Shown in pieces: positions 1 to 5,180 of a DNA stretch of 5,180 bases. Each line of letters begins with the position of its first letter. Position 1 is the stretch's first letter. The position numbers were made by a program, and so were the translations under genes. Source of the stretch: SAR202 cluster bacterium AD-804-J14_MRT_500m (GTDB lineage: Bacteria > Chloroflexota > Dehalococcoidia > UBA3495 > GCA-2712585); assembly GCA_009391275.1 (NCBI GenBank), contig VEXF01000058.1:1-5180 (forward strand). Reading direction: 5' to 3'. The notes beneath the pieces were generated by a model that saw only the letters and a program-made list of their open reading frames with translations, had not been told where the DNA came from and did not search any database.

Positions 1-17
1 CTATCTGATGTTGCCAT
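1..17 (-). CDS. Possible first codons of the gene after rplQ (truncated by window edge)
   Basis: On the minus strand an ATG at 17-15 is followed by GCA ACA TCA GAT (Met-Ala-Thr-Ser-Asp) to the edge. AGGT at 26-29 lies 8 bases upstream and almost touches the rplQ TAA, the same stop-plus-ribosome-site layout used elsewhere in this operon. In related genomes truA or other conserved genes often follow rplQ, but five codons are too few to identify anything. An overlapping ATG at 22 is an alternative start. Confidence 0.25.
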
Positions 18-26
18 ATCATCAGA
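4..26. repeat. Short inverted repeat after rplQ
   Basis: TCTGATG at 4-10 and its exact reverse complement CATCAGA at 20-26 enclose a 9-base loop. The 7-bp stem is AT-rich and lies 5 bases past the rplQ stop. No T tract follows within the three remaining bases, so terminator function cannot be claimed; it may be chance or part of the next gene's start region. Confidence 0.4.
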
Positions 27-30
27 CCTA

Positions 31-381
31 TTATACGAGTTCGAGTTGAGCTTGAGGAGCCGCATCCCCTTTCCTGGGAGCTAGCTTTATAATCCTAGTG
101 TACCCACCAGCGCGGTCGGCATATCTTCCCGCCAGGTTATCGAACACTTTAGATACAATCGCGTTGTTTGGTATTGTCGCCAAAGCTAACCTTCTATCGT
201 GCAACGTCCCTTTCTTCCCGTGAGTGATCATCTTTTCAACAACACCGCGAGCTTCTTTCGCTTTAGCCTCAGTAGTCACAATACGTTCATGCAACAATAG
301 CTCGGTTGCTAATGATCTCAATAAGGCTTTCCGTTGATTCGTAGACCTCCCGAGTTTTCTTCCAGCTACCCTATGCCTCAT
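31..381 (-). CDS. rplQ: 50S ribosomal protein L17
   Basis: L17 lies near the peptide exit tunnel on the outer face of the 50S subunit and binds 23S rRNA. Starting at the ATG of 381 gives 116 residues beginning [13 protein letters not shown], the family start, and matching the common bacterial length. Other landmarks are [18 protein letters not shown] (17-34), [10 protein letters not shown] (36-45), the glycine/lysine turn [12 protein letters not shown] (53-64) and the end block [32 protein letters not shown] spanning 85-116. Residues 15-16 are Asn-Gln where most L17 proteins have a His before Arg-Lys-Ala. An in-frame ATG at 444 would add 21 residues ([13 protein letters not shown]...) and overlap rpoA by 74 bases; I reject it because L17 proteins begin at MRHR. 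The chosen start still overlaps rpoA by 11 bases, pointing to coupled translation. It is the last gene of the cluster. Confidence 0.96.
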   Translation of the reverse strand: MRHRVAGRKLGRSTNQRKALLRSLATELLLHERIVTTEAKAKEARGVVEKMITHGKKGTLHDRRLALATIPNNAIVSKVFDNLAGRYADRAGGYTRIIKLAPRKGDAAPQAQLELV

Positions 382-1423
382 CGGAAATCTTTTCCCCTTC
401 TGGCGCAACGCTTTCTGAAGATTCGCCGCTGGGCTCGTCTCCATTTGGCATTGGTTCCTCTCTGGAAAACCCTAAGGAATCTAACTTTTCATATAGCTCG
501 CTTAAGGACTTTACGCCGAAGTTTCTTATCTTAAATAACTCTTCGTTAGTCATTTCCAGGATTTCACCGATTTTACGAAGTTGAGCTCTCTTGAGTGAAT
601 TGAGCGTCCTGGGAGATAGGTCCAATTTTTCTATTGGCGTCTGATAAACATCTGGTGGTATCAGACGATTAAGTCGGGTCCCTTCAGACGCCACTTCACC
701 ATTTTTATCAATGCCATTGAATAGAAAAAAATGATTGACCAGTATTTCCGATGCCGCTTTCAAAGCCTCAGAGGGCGTAATAGTGCCGTCTGTCCACACC
801 TCTAGCGATAGGCGTTCATAATCGGTTATTTGCCCAACTCGTGTCTTTTCTACAGCATAATTTACTTTACGAACTGGGTTATAAATGGCATCCAAGGGGA
901 GGACACCACGTGGCAGCCCATCACCTTGCACAGCTGGCACGTAGCCTTTGCCAGGTTCCACGTTTAATTCCATTTCCAACCCGCCATCTGGTGCATCCAT
1001 TGTGGCAATATGTTGTTGAGGGTTAACAATTTCGAAATCGGAAGATGCAGCTATATCGCCAGCACAAACCAACCCTTGGCCAGTTACCTCAAGCCTCATT
1101 TTTCCAGGCCTACCAGTGACTGATCTGATACGAACCTGTCTGATATTGTAGAGCAACTCCATCACCTCTTCTTTAACATGAGGGACGGACGAGTACTCGT
1201 GCAACGCGCCTTCGATCTTAACCCAGGTAACCGAGGCTCCTTCAATTGAGCTCAGGAGTATACGCCTCATTGGGTTCCCGAGAGTTAAGCCGTAGCCGCG
1301 CTCTAAAGGTTCGATATGGAATTTGCCGTAAGTGTTTGTAGTCTCTATTACCTGAATAGCGGGTATAATCGGCCGCTCTTCAGCGACCATGGGCTCCGCA
1401 TCAAAATTAGTTATTTCTAACAT
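371..1423 (-). CDS. rpoA: DNA-directed RNA polymerase subunit alpha
   Basis: Alpha dimerises to start RNA polymerase assembly and contacts UP elements and activators. The 350-residue product has the N-terminal assembly domain ([14 protein letters not shown] at 37-50, RRILLSS at 53-59, [17 protein letters not shown] at 75-91, ending HFFLF at 231-235), a linker (about 236-262) and the C-terminal DNA-binding domain (about 263-320). In the latter, R272, N275, K278, G303, K305, S306 and E309 correspond to E. coli R265, N268, K271, G296, K298, S299 and E302. Oddities: Pro51-Met52 where GN(A/S)LRR is usual, an N-terminus about ten residues longer than in Bacillus, and an acidic Ser/Glu-rich tail of about 30 residues. 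The ATG at 1423 follows GAGGT at 1434-1438, 10 bases away and overlapping the rpsD TAA. The TAG stop lies within rplQ. Confidence 0.97.
   Translation of the reverse strand: MLEITNFDAEPMVAEERPIIPAIQVIETTNTYGKFHIEPLERGYGLTLGNPMRRILLSSIEGASVTWVKIEGALHEYSSVPHVKEEVMELLYNIRQVRIRSVTGRPGKMRLEVTGQGLVCAGDIAASSDFEIVNPQQHIATMDAPDGGLEMELNVEPGKGYVPAVQGDGLPRGVLPLDAIYNPVRKVNYAVEKTRVGQITDYERLSLEVWTDGTITPSEALKAASEILVNHFFLFNGIDKNGEVASEGTRLNRLIPPDVYQTPIEKLDLSPRTLNSLKRAQLRKIGEILEMTNEELFKIRNFGVKSLSELYEKLDSLGFSREEPMPNGDEPSGESSESVAPEGEKISDEA
394..400 (-). promoter_or_regulatory. Ribosome binding site of rplQ
   Basis: GAAGGGG on the minus strand, 12 bases before the ATG at 381, inside the last codons of rpoA. The spacing is long, but together with the family N-terminus MRHR it favours this start over the in-frame ATG at 444. 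Confidence 0.6.
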
Positions 1424-1431
1424 CCTATGTG

Positions 1432-2058
1432 TTACCTCGAGTAGAACTCTACTATTAATCGTGTATCTATGGTTGTTTCCAGTTCGGTTTCATCGGGCAT
1501 CCTCACCACATTGGCCTTCAAGCTCGGAACATCAAGATCCAACCATTCTGGTACCGGACGCTTCGGTAAGTCTTCGCTCATAGCTTTCGCGTATTCACTT
1601 TCTTTATGCGATTCTCGCCAAGCTATTACGTTTCCCTCTCTAACATTGTACGATGGTATGTTTGTCTTCTTTCCATCCACTTCGATATGACCATGGAGAA
1701 CTATCTGTCTAGCCTGACGCCTAGAGTCGCCAAACCCTAGTCGATAGATCACATTGTCTAGTCTGGTCTCTAGTTGTTGCATAAAATACTGTCCAGTTGA
1801 CATAGACTGACCAAATGCTTGCCGGACATATTTTCGTAATTGACTTTCCATAATACCGTAAGTGTAACGGCTTTTTTGTTTTTCACGAAGTTGAACGCCA
1901 TGGTCAGACACCCTGCGACGTCGAAAACTCTTATCACCTGGGGGTGTTCGCCTGCGATCGACCGCACATTTAGGCGTGTAACACCGTTCACCTTTCAAAA
2001 ATAATTTTTCCCCAACTCTGCGGCACAGCCTGCATGCCGGCCCAATATATCTCGCCAC
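1432..2058 (-). CDS. rpsD: 30S ribosomal protein S4, zinc-binding form
   Basis: S4 is a primary 16S rRNA binder that nucleates 30S assembly and lines the mRNA entry channel. The 208-residue product closely resembles remembered Thermus-type S4: MARYIGPACRLCRR at the N-terminus, then the zinc site C9-x2-C12-x13-C26-x4-C31, the basic segment RRRRVSDHGVQLREKQKSRYTYGI (within about 46-69), and the S4 RNA-binding domain with LETRLDNVIYRLGFGDSRRQARQIV (within 95-120) and HGHIEVDGKK. It ends with the classical LIVEFYSR. The start codon is GTG (2058-2056) with a strong AAGGAG 8 bases upstream. In E. coli S4 represses its own operon; I do not see a recognisable S4-binding pseudoknot here. Location directly before rpoA is the usual one in lineages that keep rpsD in the cluster. 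Confidence 0.97.
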   Translation of the reverse strand: MARYIGPACRLCRRVGEKLFLKGERCYTPKCAVDRRRTPPGDKSFRRRRVSDHGVQLREKQKSRYTYGIMESQLRKYVRQAFGQSMSTGQYFMQQLETRLDNVIYRLGFGDSRRQARQIVLHGHIEVDGKKTNIPSYNVREGNVIAWRESHKESEYAKAMSEDLPKRPVPEWLDLDVPSLKANVVRMPDETELETTIDTRLIVEFYSR

Positions 2059-2066
2059 CTATATAG

Positions 2067-2072
2067 CTCCTT
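2067..2072 (-). promoter_or_regulatory. Ribosome binding site of rpsD
   Basis: AAGGAG, 8 bases before the GTG start at 2058. The rpsK stop TAA (2073-2071) provides its first two A bases (TAAGGAG), so termination and initiation signals are fused. It supports the non-ATG start. Confidence 0.85.
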
Positions 2073-2454
2073 AAACCCTTCTTCGTTTCGGAGGTCTGCA
2101 TCCGTTATGAGGTATTGGTGTCATATCGCGGATGCTAGTAATTACTAGCCCTGTAGATTGGAGAGACCGAATTGCTGCCTCTCTACCAGGCCCAGGTCCC
2201 CTTATGATCACATCTACCTGCCGGAGTCCTTGGTCCATAGCACGTCTAGCCGCAACTTCGCCTGCGCGCTGCGCTGCAAAGGCTGTTCCTTTTCGCGAAC
2301 CTTTAAACCCGCTGGTTCCAGCGCTACCCCAAGATATGACATTTCCTTGGACATCCGTGAGAGTTACCAGCGTGTTATTGAATGTCGCAAAGATATATCC
2401 CCGACCATTCGGGAACGCTCTCTTGTCTCGTTTCCTAGTTCTCTGTCTTGGCAT
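2071..2454 (-). CDS. rpsK: 30S ribosomal protein S11
   Basis: S11 is a platform protein of the 30S subunit that binds 16S rRNA near the E site and interacts with mRNA upstream of the start codon. The 127-residue product has the family landmarks: [13 protein letters not shown] (22-34), [11 protein letters not shown] (52-62), [17 protein letters not shown] (82-98) and the nearly invariant C-terminus [16 protein letters not shown] (112-127). The Asn-Gly of HNGCRPP is the site at which E. coli S11 is known to form isoaspartate. The ATG at 2454 gives the usual N-terminus; the best ribosome site is GAGG at 2468-2471, rather far away at about 13 bases, with an A-rich AAAAAGG directly against the ATG. 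Sixteen bases separate it from the rpsM stop. Confidence 0.97.
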   Translation of the reverse strand: MPRQRTRKRDKRAFPNGRGYIFATFNNTLVTLTDVQGNVISWGSAGTSGFKGSRKGTAFAAQRAGEVAARRAMDQGLRQVDVIIRGPGPGREAAIRSLQSTGLVITSIRDMTPIPHNGCRPPKRRRV

Positions 2455-2470
2455 CCTTTTTAGTTATCCT

Positions 2471-2863
2471 CTATTTCTTCATTCCAGTACGTCTACCACG
2501 GCCAGCCACGGTCTTGCGTGGGCCCTTCCGCGTCCTGGCGTTGGTTTTAGTTCTTTGCCCCCTTACAGGTAAACCGCGCCGATGTCTCAATCCCCTATAG
2601 GATCCGATATCTATTAACCTTCGGATATCTCCACCTACATCGCGGCGCAAATCTCCCTCTACCATATGCTCTTTGTCTACGAGTTCTCTGATACGATTGA
2701 CCTGTTCATCAGATAAATCCCTTATTTTTGGAGCAGGATCCTCTTCTATACCAGCCTTTTCAAGGATTTTGAAGGCGTTAAACATCCCAATCCCATATAT
2801 TCTAGTAAGCGCTACATTCGCTCTCTTACCATCCGGAACGTCCACTCCAGATATACGAACCAT
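2471..2863 (-). CDS. rpsM: 30S ribosomal protein S13
   Basis: S13 sits in the head of the 30S subunit, binds 16S rRNA, contacts the P-site tRNA through its C-terminal tail and forms intersubunit bridges with the 50S. The 130-residue product starts [14 protein letters not shown], the family N-terminus, and has the helix-two-turn-helix region with ALTRIYGIG (18-26), the segment [13 protein letters not shown] (50-62) and the signature [18 protein letters not shown] (88-105) followed by [10 protein letters not shown] and a very basic tail ending [10 protein letters not shown]. The ATG at 2863 is supported by a perfect AGGAGG. A longer version from 2911 adds 16 residues that are only rpmJ read in another frame. 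The protein is a few residues longer than the typical 121-126. It starts the alpha-operon part of the cluster. Confidence 0.97.
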   Translation of the reverse strand: MVRISGVDVPDGKRANVALTRIYGIGMFNAFKILEKAGIEEDPAPKIRDLSDEQVNRIRELVDKEHMVEGDLRRDVGGDIRRLIDIGSYRGLRHRRGLPVRGQRTKTNARTRKGPRKTVAGRGRRTGMKK

Positions 2864-2869
2864 GAATCG

Positions 2870-2875
2870 CCTCCT
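2870..2875 (-). promoter_or_regulatory. Ribosome binding site of rpsM
   Basis: A perfect AGGAGG, 6 bases before the ATG at 2863-2861. It fixes the rpsM start there and not at the in-frame ATG at 2911, which lies inside rpmJ. Its first base is the last base of the rpmJ TGA stop. Confidence 0.88.
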
Positions 2876-2988
2876 CAGCCTTGTCTTTGCACATGTCTCG
2901 GGTTGGAGCATATAACCCTGAGAACACCTTTGCGTTTAATTATACGACACTTGTCACACCGAACTTTTACAGAAGCTCTTACTTTCAT
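2875..2988 (-). CDS. rpmJ: 50S ribosomal protein L36, zinc-binding form
   Basis: Translating 2988 to 2875 on the minus strand by hand gives a 37-residue protein beginning [14 protein letters not shown] and ending HVQRQG before TGA. This is L36, the smallest large-subunit protein, which binds 23S rRNA in the 50S subunit. The length is the usual one for the standard form. It carries the zinc ribbon C11-x2-C14-x12-C27-x4-H32, i.e. the C(+) type, not the cysteine-less paralogue made by some bacteria when zinc is short. The ATG follows a TAGGA ribosome site (2995-2999) that shares its TAG with the infA stop, 6 bases from the start. The TGA stop overlaps the AGGAGG of rpsM. infA-rpmJ-rpsM is the expected order. 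It is easy to miss because of its size. Confidence 0.97.
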   Translation of the reverse strand: MKVRASVKVRCDKCRIIKRKGVLRVICSNPRHVQRQG

Positions 2989-2996
2989 CGCTATTC

Positions 2997-3215
2997 CTAT
3001 TTAAATCTATAAGTTATTCGGCCTTGAGTAAGATCGTAGGGTGAAAGTTCTACTAAAACACGATCCCCATTTAACACTCGGATAAAGTGCAAGCGTATTT
3101 TACCTGATACGTGGGCCAAGACCTTATGGTTGTTCGGTAGTTCTACCCGAAACATACCGTTGGGAAGTGCCTCAGTTACCAGACCTTCTACTTCTATGCC
3201 TTGTTTCTTAGCCAT
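2997..3215 (-). CDS. infA: Translation initiation factor IF-1
   Basis: IF-1 binds the A site of the 30S subunit during initiation and works with IF-2 and IF-3 to keep initiator tRNA in the P site. The 72-residue product has exactly the E. coli length and is a single S1-type OB fold. Recognisable blocks are [11 protein letters not shown] (1-11), [12 protein letters not shown] (17-28), the loop [12 protein letters not shown] (35-46) and [16 protein letters not shown] (55-70). The ATG at 3215 is the family start. Its ribosome site is weak: AGG 6 bases upstream, or GGGAGAG at 3230-3236 within the end of map, 14 bases away. Ten bases separate it from the map stop and eight from rpmJ, so coupled translation is likely. 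Identification is secure. Confidence 0.97.
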   Translation of the reverse strand: MAKKQGIEVEGLVTEALPNGMFRVELPNNHKVLAHVSGKIRLHFIRVLNGDRVLVELSPYDLTQGRITYRFK

Positions 3216-3225
3216 ACACAGCCTA

Positions 3226-4032
3226 CTATCTCTCCCTGGTTAAAACTTCTGGTTCGCCATCCGTAATCACAATTGTATGCTCGAAGTGGGATGAAAGACT
3301 ACCATCCTCAGTAATCACAGTCCATTGATCTTCCAACAATCTTGTTTTCCAACCCCCAACATTTACCATAGGCTCAATTGCTATCGCCATGGACGGCCTC
3401 AGTAGCGGACCCATCCCCGCTGGACCATAGTTGGGAACCTGTGGGTCTTCATGCAGAAATCTACCTACTCCATGTCCAACATATTCCCGTACGCCGCTGA
3501 ATTCATGTGCTTTAACATATTCTTCTATGGCCGATCCAACATCACCGGTTCGAGCCCCACCAACAGCTGCTTTTATACCCTGTTCCAAAGCCTGTTCAGT
3601 GACCCTGATTAACTCTTGAGCTTCATCCGAGATTCTACCCACTGGTATCGTAACTGCTGCATCACCTATAAGCCCTTCCACCGTTGCTCCCACATCAACT
3701 TTGAGCAGATCTCCTTCCAGCAACATTCTATCACCGGGTATTCCGTGAACAATTTCTTCGTTCACCGAGGTACATATCGACGCTGGGAAACCACGATATC
3801 CTTTGAATGTAGGAATTGCACCCAAGCTTCTTATTTCTCGTTCTGCTACCTCGTCGAGATCGGCCGTAGTTATTCCCGGGCGCACCGCGGACTTGATAGC
3901 GGCAATTGCAGCGGCCACTACTGCCCCTGCCTTACGCATCGACTCGACTTCACCAGCAGATTTGATCGTGACTCCACCACTATAGCCGGAAGGAGAGTTA
4001 GACGCGGTCCTAATTTTGGGTGTTTGTTTCAT
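3226..4032 (-). CDS. map: Methionine aminopeptidase, type I
   Basis: Cytosolic metalloenzyme that removes the initiator methionine from new proteins when the second residue is small. The 268-residue product has the full pita-bread active site: His96 (IVHGIPG), metal ligands Asp113 (KVDVGA) and Asp124 (IGDAAV), His187 (VGHGVGR), Glu220 (IEPMV) and Glu251 (SSHFEHT), plus the substrate-contacting His194 ([12 protein letters not shown]). The 7-residue spacing of His187 and His194 matches the E. coli enzyme. The core homology starts at about residue 21 ([16 protein letters not shown]), so residues 1-20 are a Ser/Gly/Pro-containing extension. The ATG at 4032 is nonetheless the only usable start: an in-frame TAG lies 15 bases upstream and residue 21 is encoded by GTC. 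The nearest Shine-Dalgarno-like AGGA is only 1-2 bases from the ATG, which is poor spacing. The gene sits 10 bases before infA in the usual order. Confidence 0.96.
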   Translation of the reverse strand: MKQTPKIRTASNSPSGYSGGVTIKSAGEVESMRKAGAVVAAAIAAIKSAVRPGITTADLDEVAEREIRSLGAIPTFKGYRGFPASICTSVNEEIVHGIPGDRMLLEGDLLKVDVGATVEGLIGDAAVTIPVGRISDEAQELIRVTEQALEQGIKAAVGGARTGDVGSAIEEYVKAHEFSGVREYVGHGVGRFLHEDPQVPNYGPAGMGPLLRPSMAIAIEPMVNVGGWKTRLLEDQWTVITEDGSLSSHFEHTIVITDGEPEVLTRER

Positions 4033-4085
4033 ATCCTGACTATACTACGCTAGTTCTGCGTCCTTTCATACACTAGGCAAACCAT
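4033..4085 (-). other. adk-map intergenic gap
   Basis: These 53 bases are the longest non-coding stretch in the window. On the minus strand they hold an 11-codon frame (ATG at 4085-4083 directly after the adk TAA, ending at a TAG) with no visible ribosome site, and a lone -10-like TATAGT without a fitting -35 box. I see no hairpin followed by a T tract. The gap is probably a plain spacer, although a weak internal promoter cannot be excluded by eye. Confidence 0.5.
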
Positions 4086-4775
4086 TTAAACCTTCACTGT
4101 TTGTGCAGAATCCAGATCAGTCAATTCCTTAAACAATCTTTGGCTTACATCTTCGATATCCCCGGTCCCATCCACTTCTACAAGTTTAGATTGTTGTCGA
4201 TAATATTTACGCAATACACTAGTCTCCGACTCATACACATTTAAGCGTTTTCGAGTTGTTTTTTCATCATCATCTTCCCGTTGATACAATGCACCTCCAC
4301 AAAAATCACATTGCCCAGCGGATTTCGGCGGAGAATAAAATACGTGAAAAGCCGATTGACATTCTGTGCACACACGGCGTCCTTGCATTCTGTTCAAAAG
4401 TTCAGCTTCCGGTACCATTATCAAAAGCACAACGTCTATTTTACCACCATTGCCTTCCAGCATATCATCTAGTTTTTTCGCTTGGTTAAGATTACGTGGG
4501 AACCCGTCTAAAATCACACCGACTTCTGGATCTTTACTATTTAGCTCTTTCAGCGCAATAGAGATTGCTAGACCATCAGGGACGAGCATTCCCTGAGTCA
4601 TATACCATTGCGCCTCCTTGCCAAGGTCACTCCCAACGTTAGTCTGACCCCTAAACAAATCTCCCGAGGCAATATGTTTAAGTCCAAGACGTTTCGCGGC
4701 TAATTTTGCCTGCGTACCTTTACCGGCCCCGGGAGGGCCCAACAATACCACGAACGGCTTAGACCCATACTTCAC
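4086..4775 (-). CDS. adk: Adenylate kinase, long-lid zinc-type
   Basis: Cytosolic adenylate kinase, ATP + AMP <-> 2 ADP, which balances the adenylate pool. The 229-residue protein shows the P-loop GPPGAGKGT (13-21), the AMP-site motif SGDLFR (37-42), LVPD (64-67), the DGFPR motif (90-94) and a long LID domain (about 130-170). The LID carries four cysteines, C136-x2-C139 and C156-x2-C159, the arrangement that binds structural zinc in Bacillus-type enzymes. The catalytic arginines of the REDDDEKTTRKRL segment (R166, R175, R177) are kept. The start is GTG at 4775-4773, inside a GTGA overlap with the secY stop; a GAAGGG Shine-Dalgarno lies 8 bases upstream. Position between secY and map is classical. 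The C-terminus runs slightly past the usual end (LDSAQTVKV). Nothing important is missing. Confidence 0.97.
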   Translation of the reverse strand: MKYGSKPFVVLLGPPGAGKGTQAKLAAKRLGLKHIASGDLFRGQTNVGSDLGKEAQWYMTQGMLVPDGLAISIALKELNSKDPEVGVILDGFPRNLNQAKKLDDMLEGNGGKIDVVLLIMVPEAELLNRMQGRRVCTECQSAFHVFYSPPKSAGQCDFCGGALYQREDDDEKTTRKRLNVYESETSVLRKYYRQQSKLVEVDGTGDIEDVSQRLFKELTDLDSAQTVKV

Positions 4776-5180
4776 CCCAGAAACCCTTCATAGTTACGCA
4801 TTTGGAGTTGGGCTTCTAACTGACGGAGTGTATCTAGAGCGACGGACACGAGGATCAATAAGCTAGTAGCGCTGAGTTGCAGCGCCTGGATATTTGTTAA
4901 ATTAGAAGCCAAGAACGGGATTACTGCAATAAATCCTAAGAAAAATGCTCCCCCAAATGTTAAACGGAAGATCACTTTATTCAAATAATCTTGAGTTGGT
5001 GCCCCGGGACGAATACCAGTTACAAATCCCCCACTTTTTTGTAAATTTTCTGCAAGGTTCTGCTGTTGAAACGTGATCATAGTATAAAAAAACGCGAACA
5101 CGATCGTAAGAAACCCATATGCCGCCCAATACAACCCAAAGCCTGGACTGAGATGGGTAGCGAACCAGCCGGCAATATCA
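4772..5180 (-). CDS. secY: Preprotein translocase subunit SecY, C-terminal part (5' end outside window)
   Basis: SecY is the membrane channel of the Sec translocon, exporting unfolded proteins and inserting membrane proteins. The frame stays open to the right edge, so only the last 135 residues are here. An in-frame TTG near 5134 is an internal Leu codon, not a start. Visible in order: a hydrophobic helix at about residues 16-38 of the fragment (TM8), the cytoplasmic loop with KSGGFVTGIRPG at 48-59 (Arg57 matches the loop arginine known to be needed for translocation in E. coli), TM9 at about 73-92, TM10 at about 101-118, and the conserved tail ending RNYEGFLG. These match the family C-terminus well. 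The TM10 stretch reads SATSLLILVSVALDT, a small departure from the usual GGTSLLI. The TGA stop overlaps the adk start. Identification is secure; total length and the 5' half cannot be judged. Confidence 0.97.
   Translation of the reverse strand, partial: DIAGWFATHLSPGFGLYWAAYGFLTIVFAFFYTMITFQQQNLAENLQKSGGFVTGIRPGAPTQDYLNKVIFRLTFGGAFFLGFIAVIPFLASNLTNIQALQLSATSLLILVSVALDTLRQLEAQLQMRNYEGFLG
4784..4789 (-). promoter_or_regulatory. Ribosome binding site of adk
   Basis: GAAGGG on the minus strand, 8 bases before the GTG at 4775. It lies inside the last codons of secY and supports the GTG start, whose bases overlap the secY TGA (GTGA, 4775-4772). Such an overlap usually means translational coupling. 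Confidence 0.7.

Noticed and set aside
1770..1991. Minus-strand 73-codon frame within rpsD
   Set aside because: It is an alternate frame of an intact and highly conserved S4 gene.
2132..2572. Plus-strand open frame of 146 codons opposite rpsK and the end of rpsM
   Set aside because: It crosses two clearly coding genes on the other strand, has no family resemblance, and no ribosome site supports it.
2471..2911. Longer S13 reading from the ATG at 2911 (146 residues)
   Set aside because: The extra 16 residues are rpmJ read in another frame, while the ATG at 2863 has a perfect AGGAGG and yields the family N-terminus.
4033..4050. Internal promoter before map (TATAGT)
   Set aside because: No hexamer resembling TTGACA occurs 16-18 bases upstream and there is no extended -10 TG.
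3616..4053. Plus-strand open frame of 145 codons opposite map
   Set aside because: It lies entirely antisense to a well-conserved gene with intact catalytic residues, has no recognisable domain, and is rich in residues typical of antisense reading.
4050..4085. Eleven-codon leader peptide between adk and map
   Set aside because: No ribosome site or attenuator-like hairpins accompany it; an ATG right after TAA in AT-rich DNA is expected by chance.
1..5180. Hidden mobile element, CRISPR array, RNA gene or defence system
   Set aside because: Essentially the whole window is occupied by conserved housekeeping genes in canonical order; no repeats with regular spacing, no transposase motifs and no tRNA-like signatures were seen.

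Overview
The window is one uninterrupted stretch of the bacterial spc/alpha ribosomal-protein cluster, with every gene on the minus strand. Read in the direction of transcription (right to left) the order is secY (3' part only), adk, map, infA, rpmJ, rpsM, rpsK, rpsD, rpoA, rplQ. This is the canonical order found in many Gram-positive, Thermus-type and Chloroflexota genomes. I see no mobile element, CRISPR array, RNA gene or foreign cargo, and no candidate for a new system.

Organism: a bacterium, judged from bacterial-type SecY, IF-1, L36 and RNA polymerase alpha, with intermediate G+C by eye. The SecY segment around 'TFQQQNLAENLQKSGG', the four-cysteine S4 and Adk, and the gene order fit a Chloroflexota-like lineage, perhaps an uncultured marine or groundwater one. 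That placement is an inference from remembered family patterns and needs a tree.

Layout: 5180-4772 holds the C-terminal 135 residues of SecY. adk (4775-4086) starts inside the secY stop through a GTGA overlap. A 53-base gap, the largest in the window, precedes map (4032-3226). infA (3215-2997), rpmJ (2988-2875), rpsM (2863-2471), rpsK (2454-2071), rpsD (2058-1432) and rpoA (1423-371) follow with gaps of only 8-16 bases. rplQ (381-31) overlaps the end of rpoA by 11 bases. Bases 1-30 hold a small inverted repeat and possibly the first codons of the next gene.

How the genes work together: the products are translation components (S13, S11, S4, L17, L36, IF-1), the transcription scaffold (RpoA), the protein export channel (SecY), the adenylate-balancing enzyme (Adk) and the enzyme that trims the first methionine from new proteins (Map). 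The tight spacing, with Shine-Dalgarno sequences built around the preceding stop codon at most junctions, indicates a co-transcribed and probably translationally coupled operon. No convincing internal promoter or terminator was seen. The points of mild interest are start-site choices, a long acidic tail on RpoA, an N-terminal extension on Map, and zinc-binding forms of L36, S4 and Adk in the same operon.
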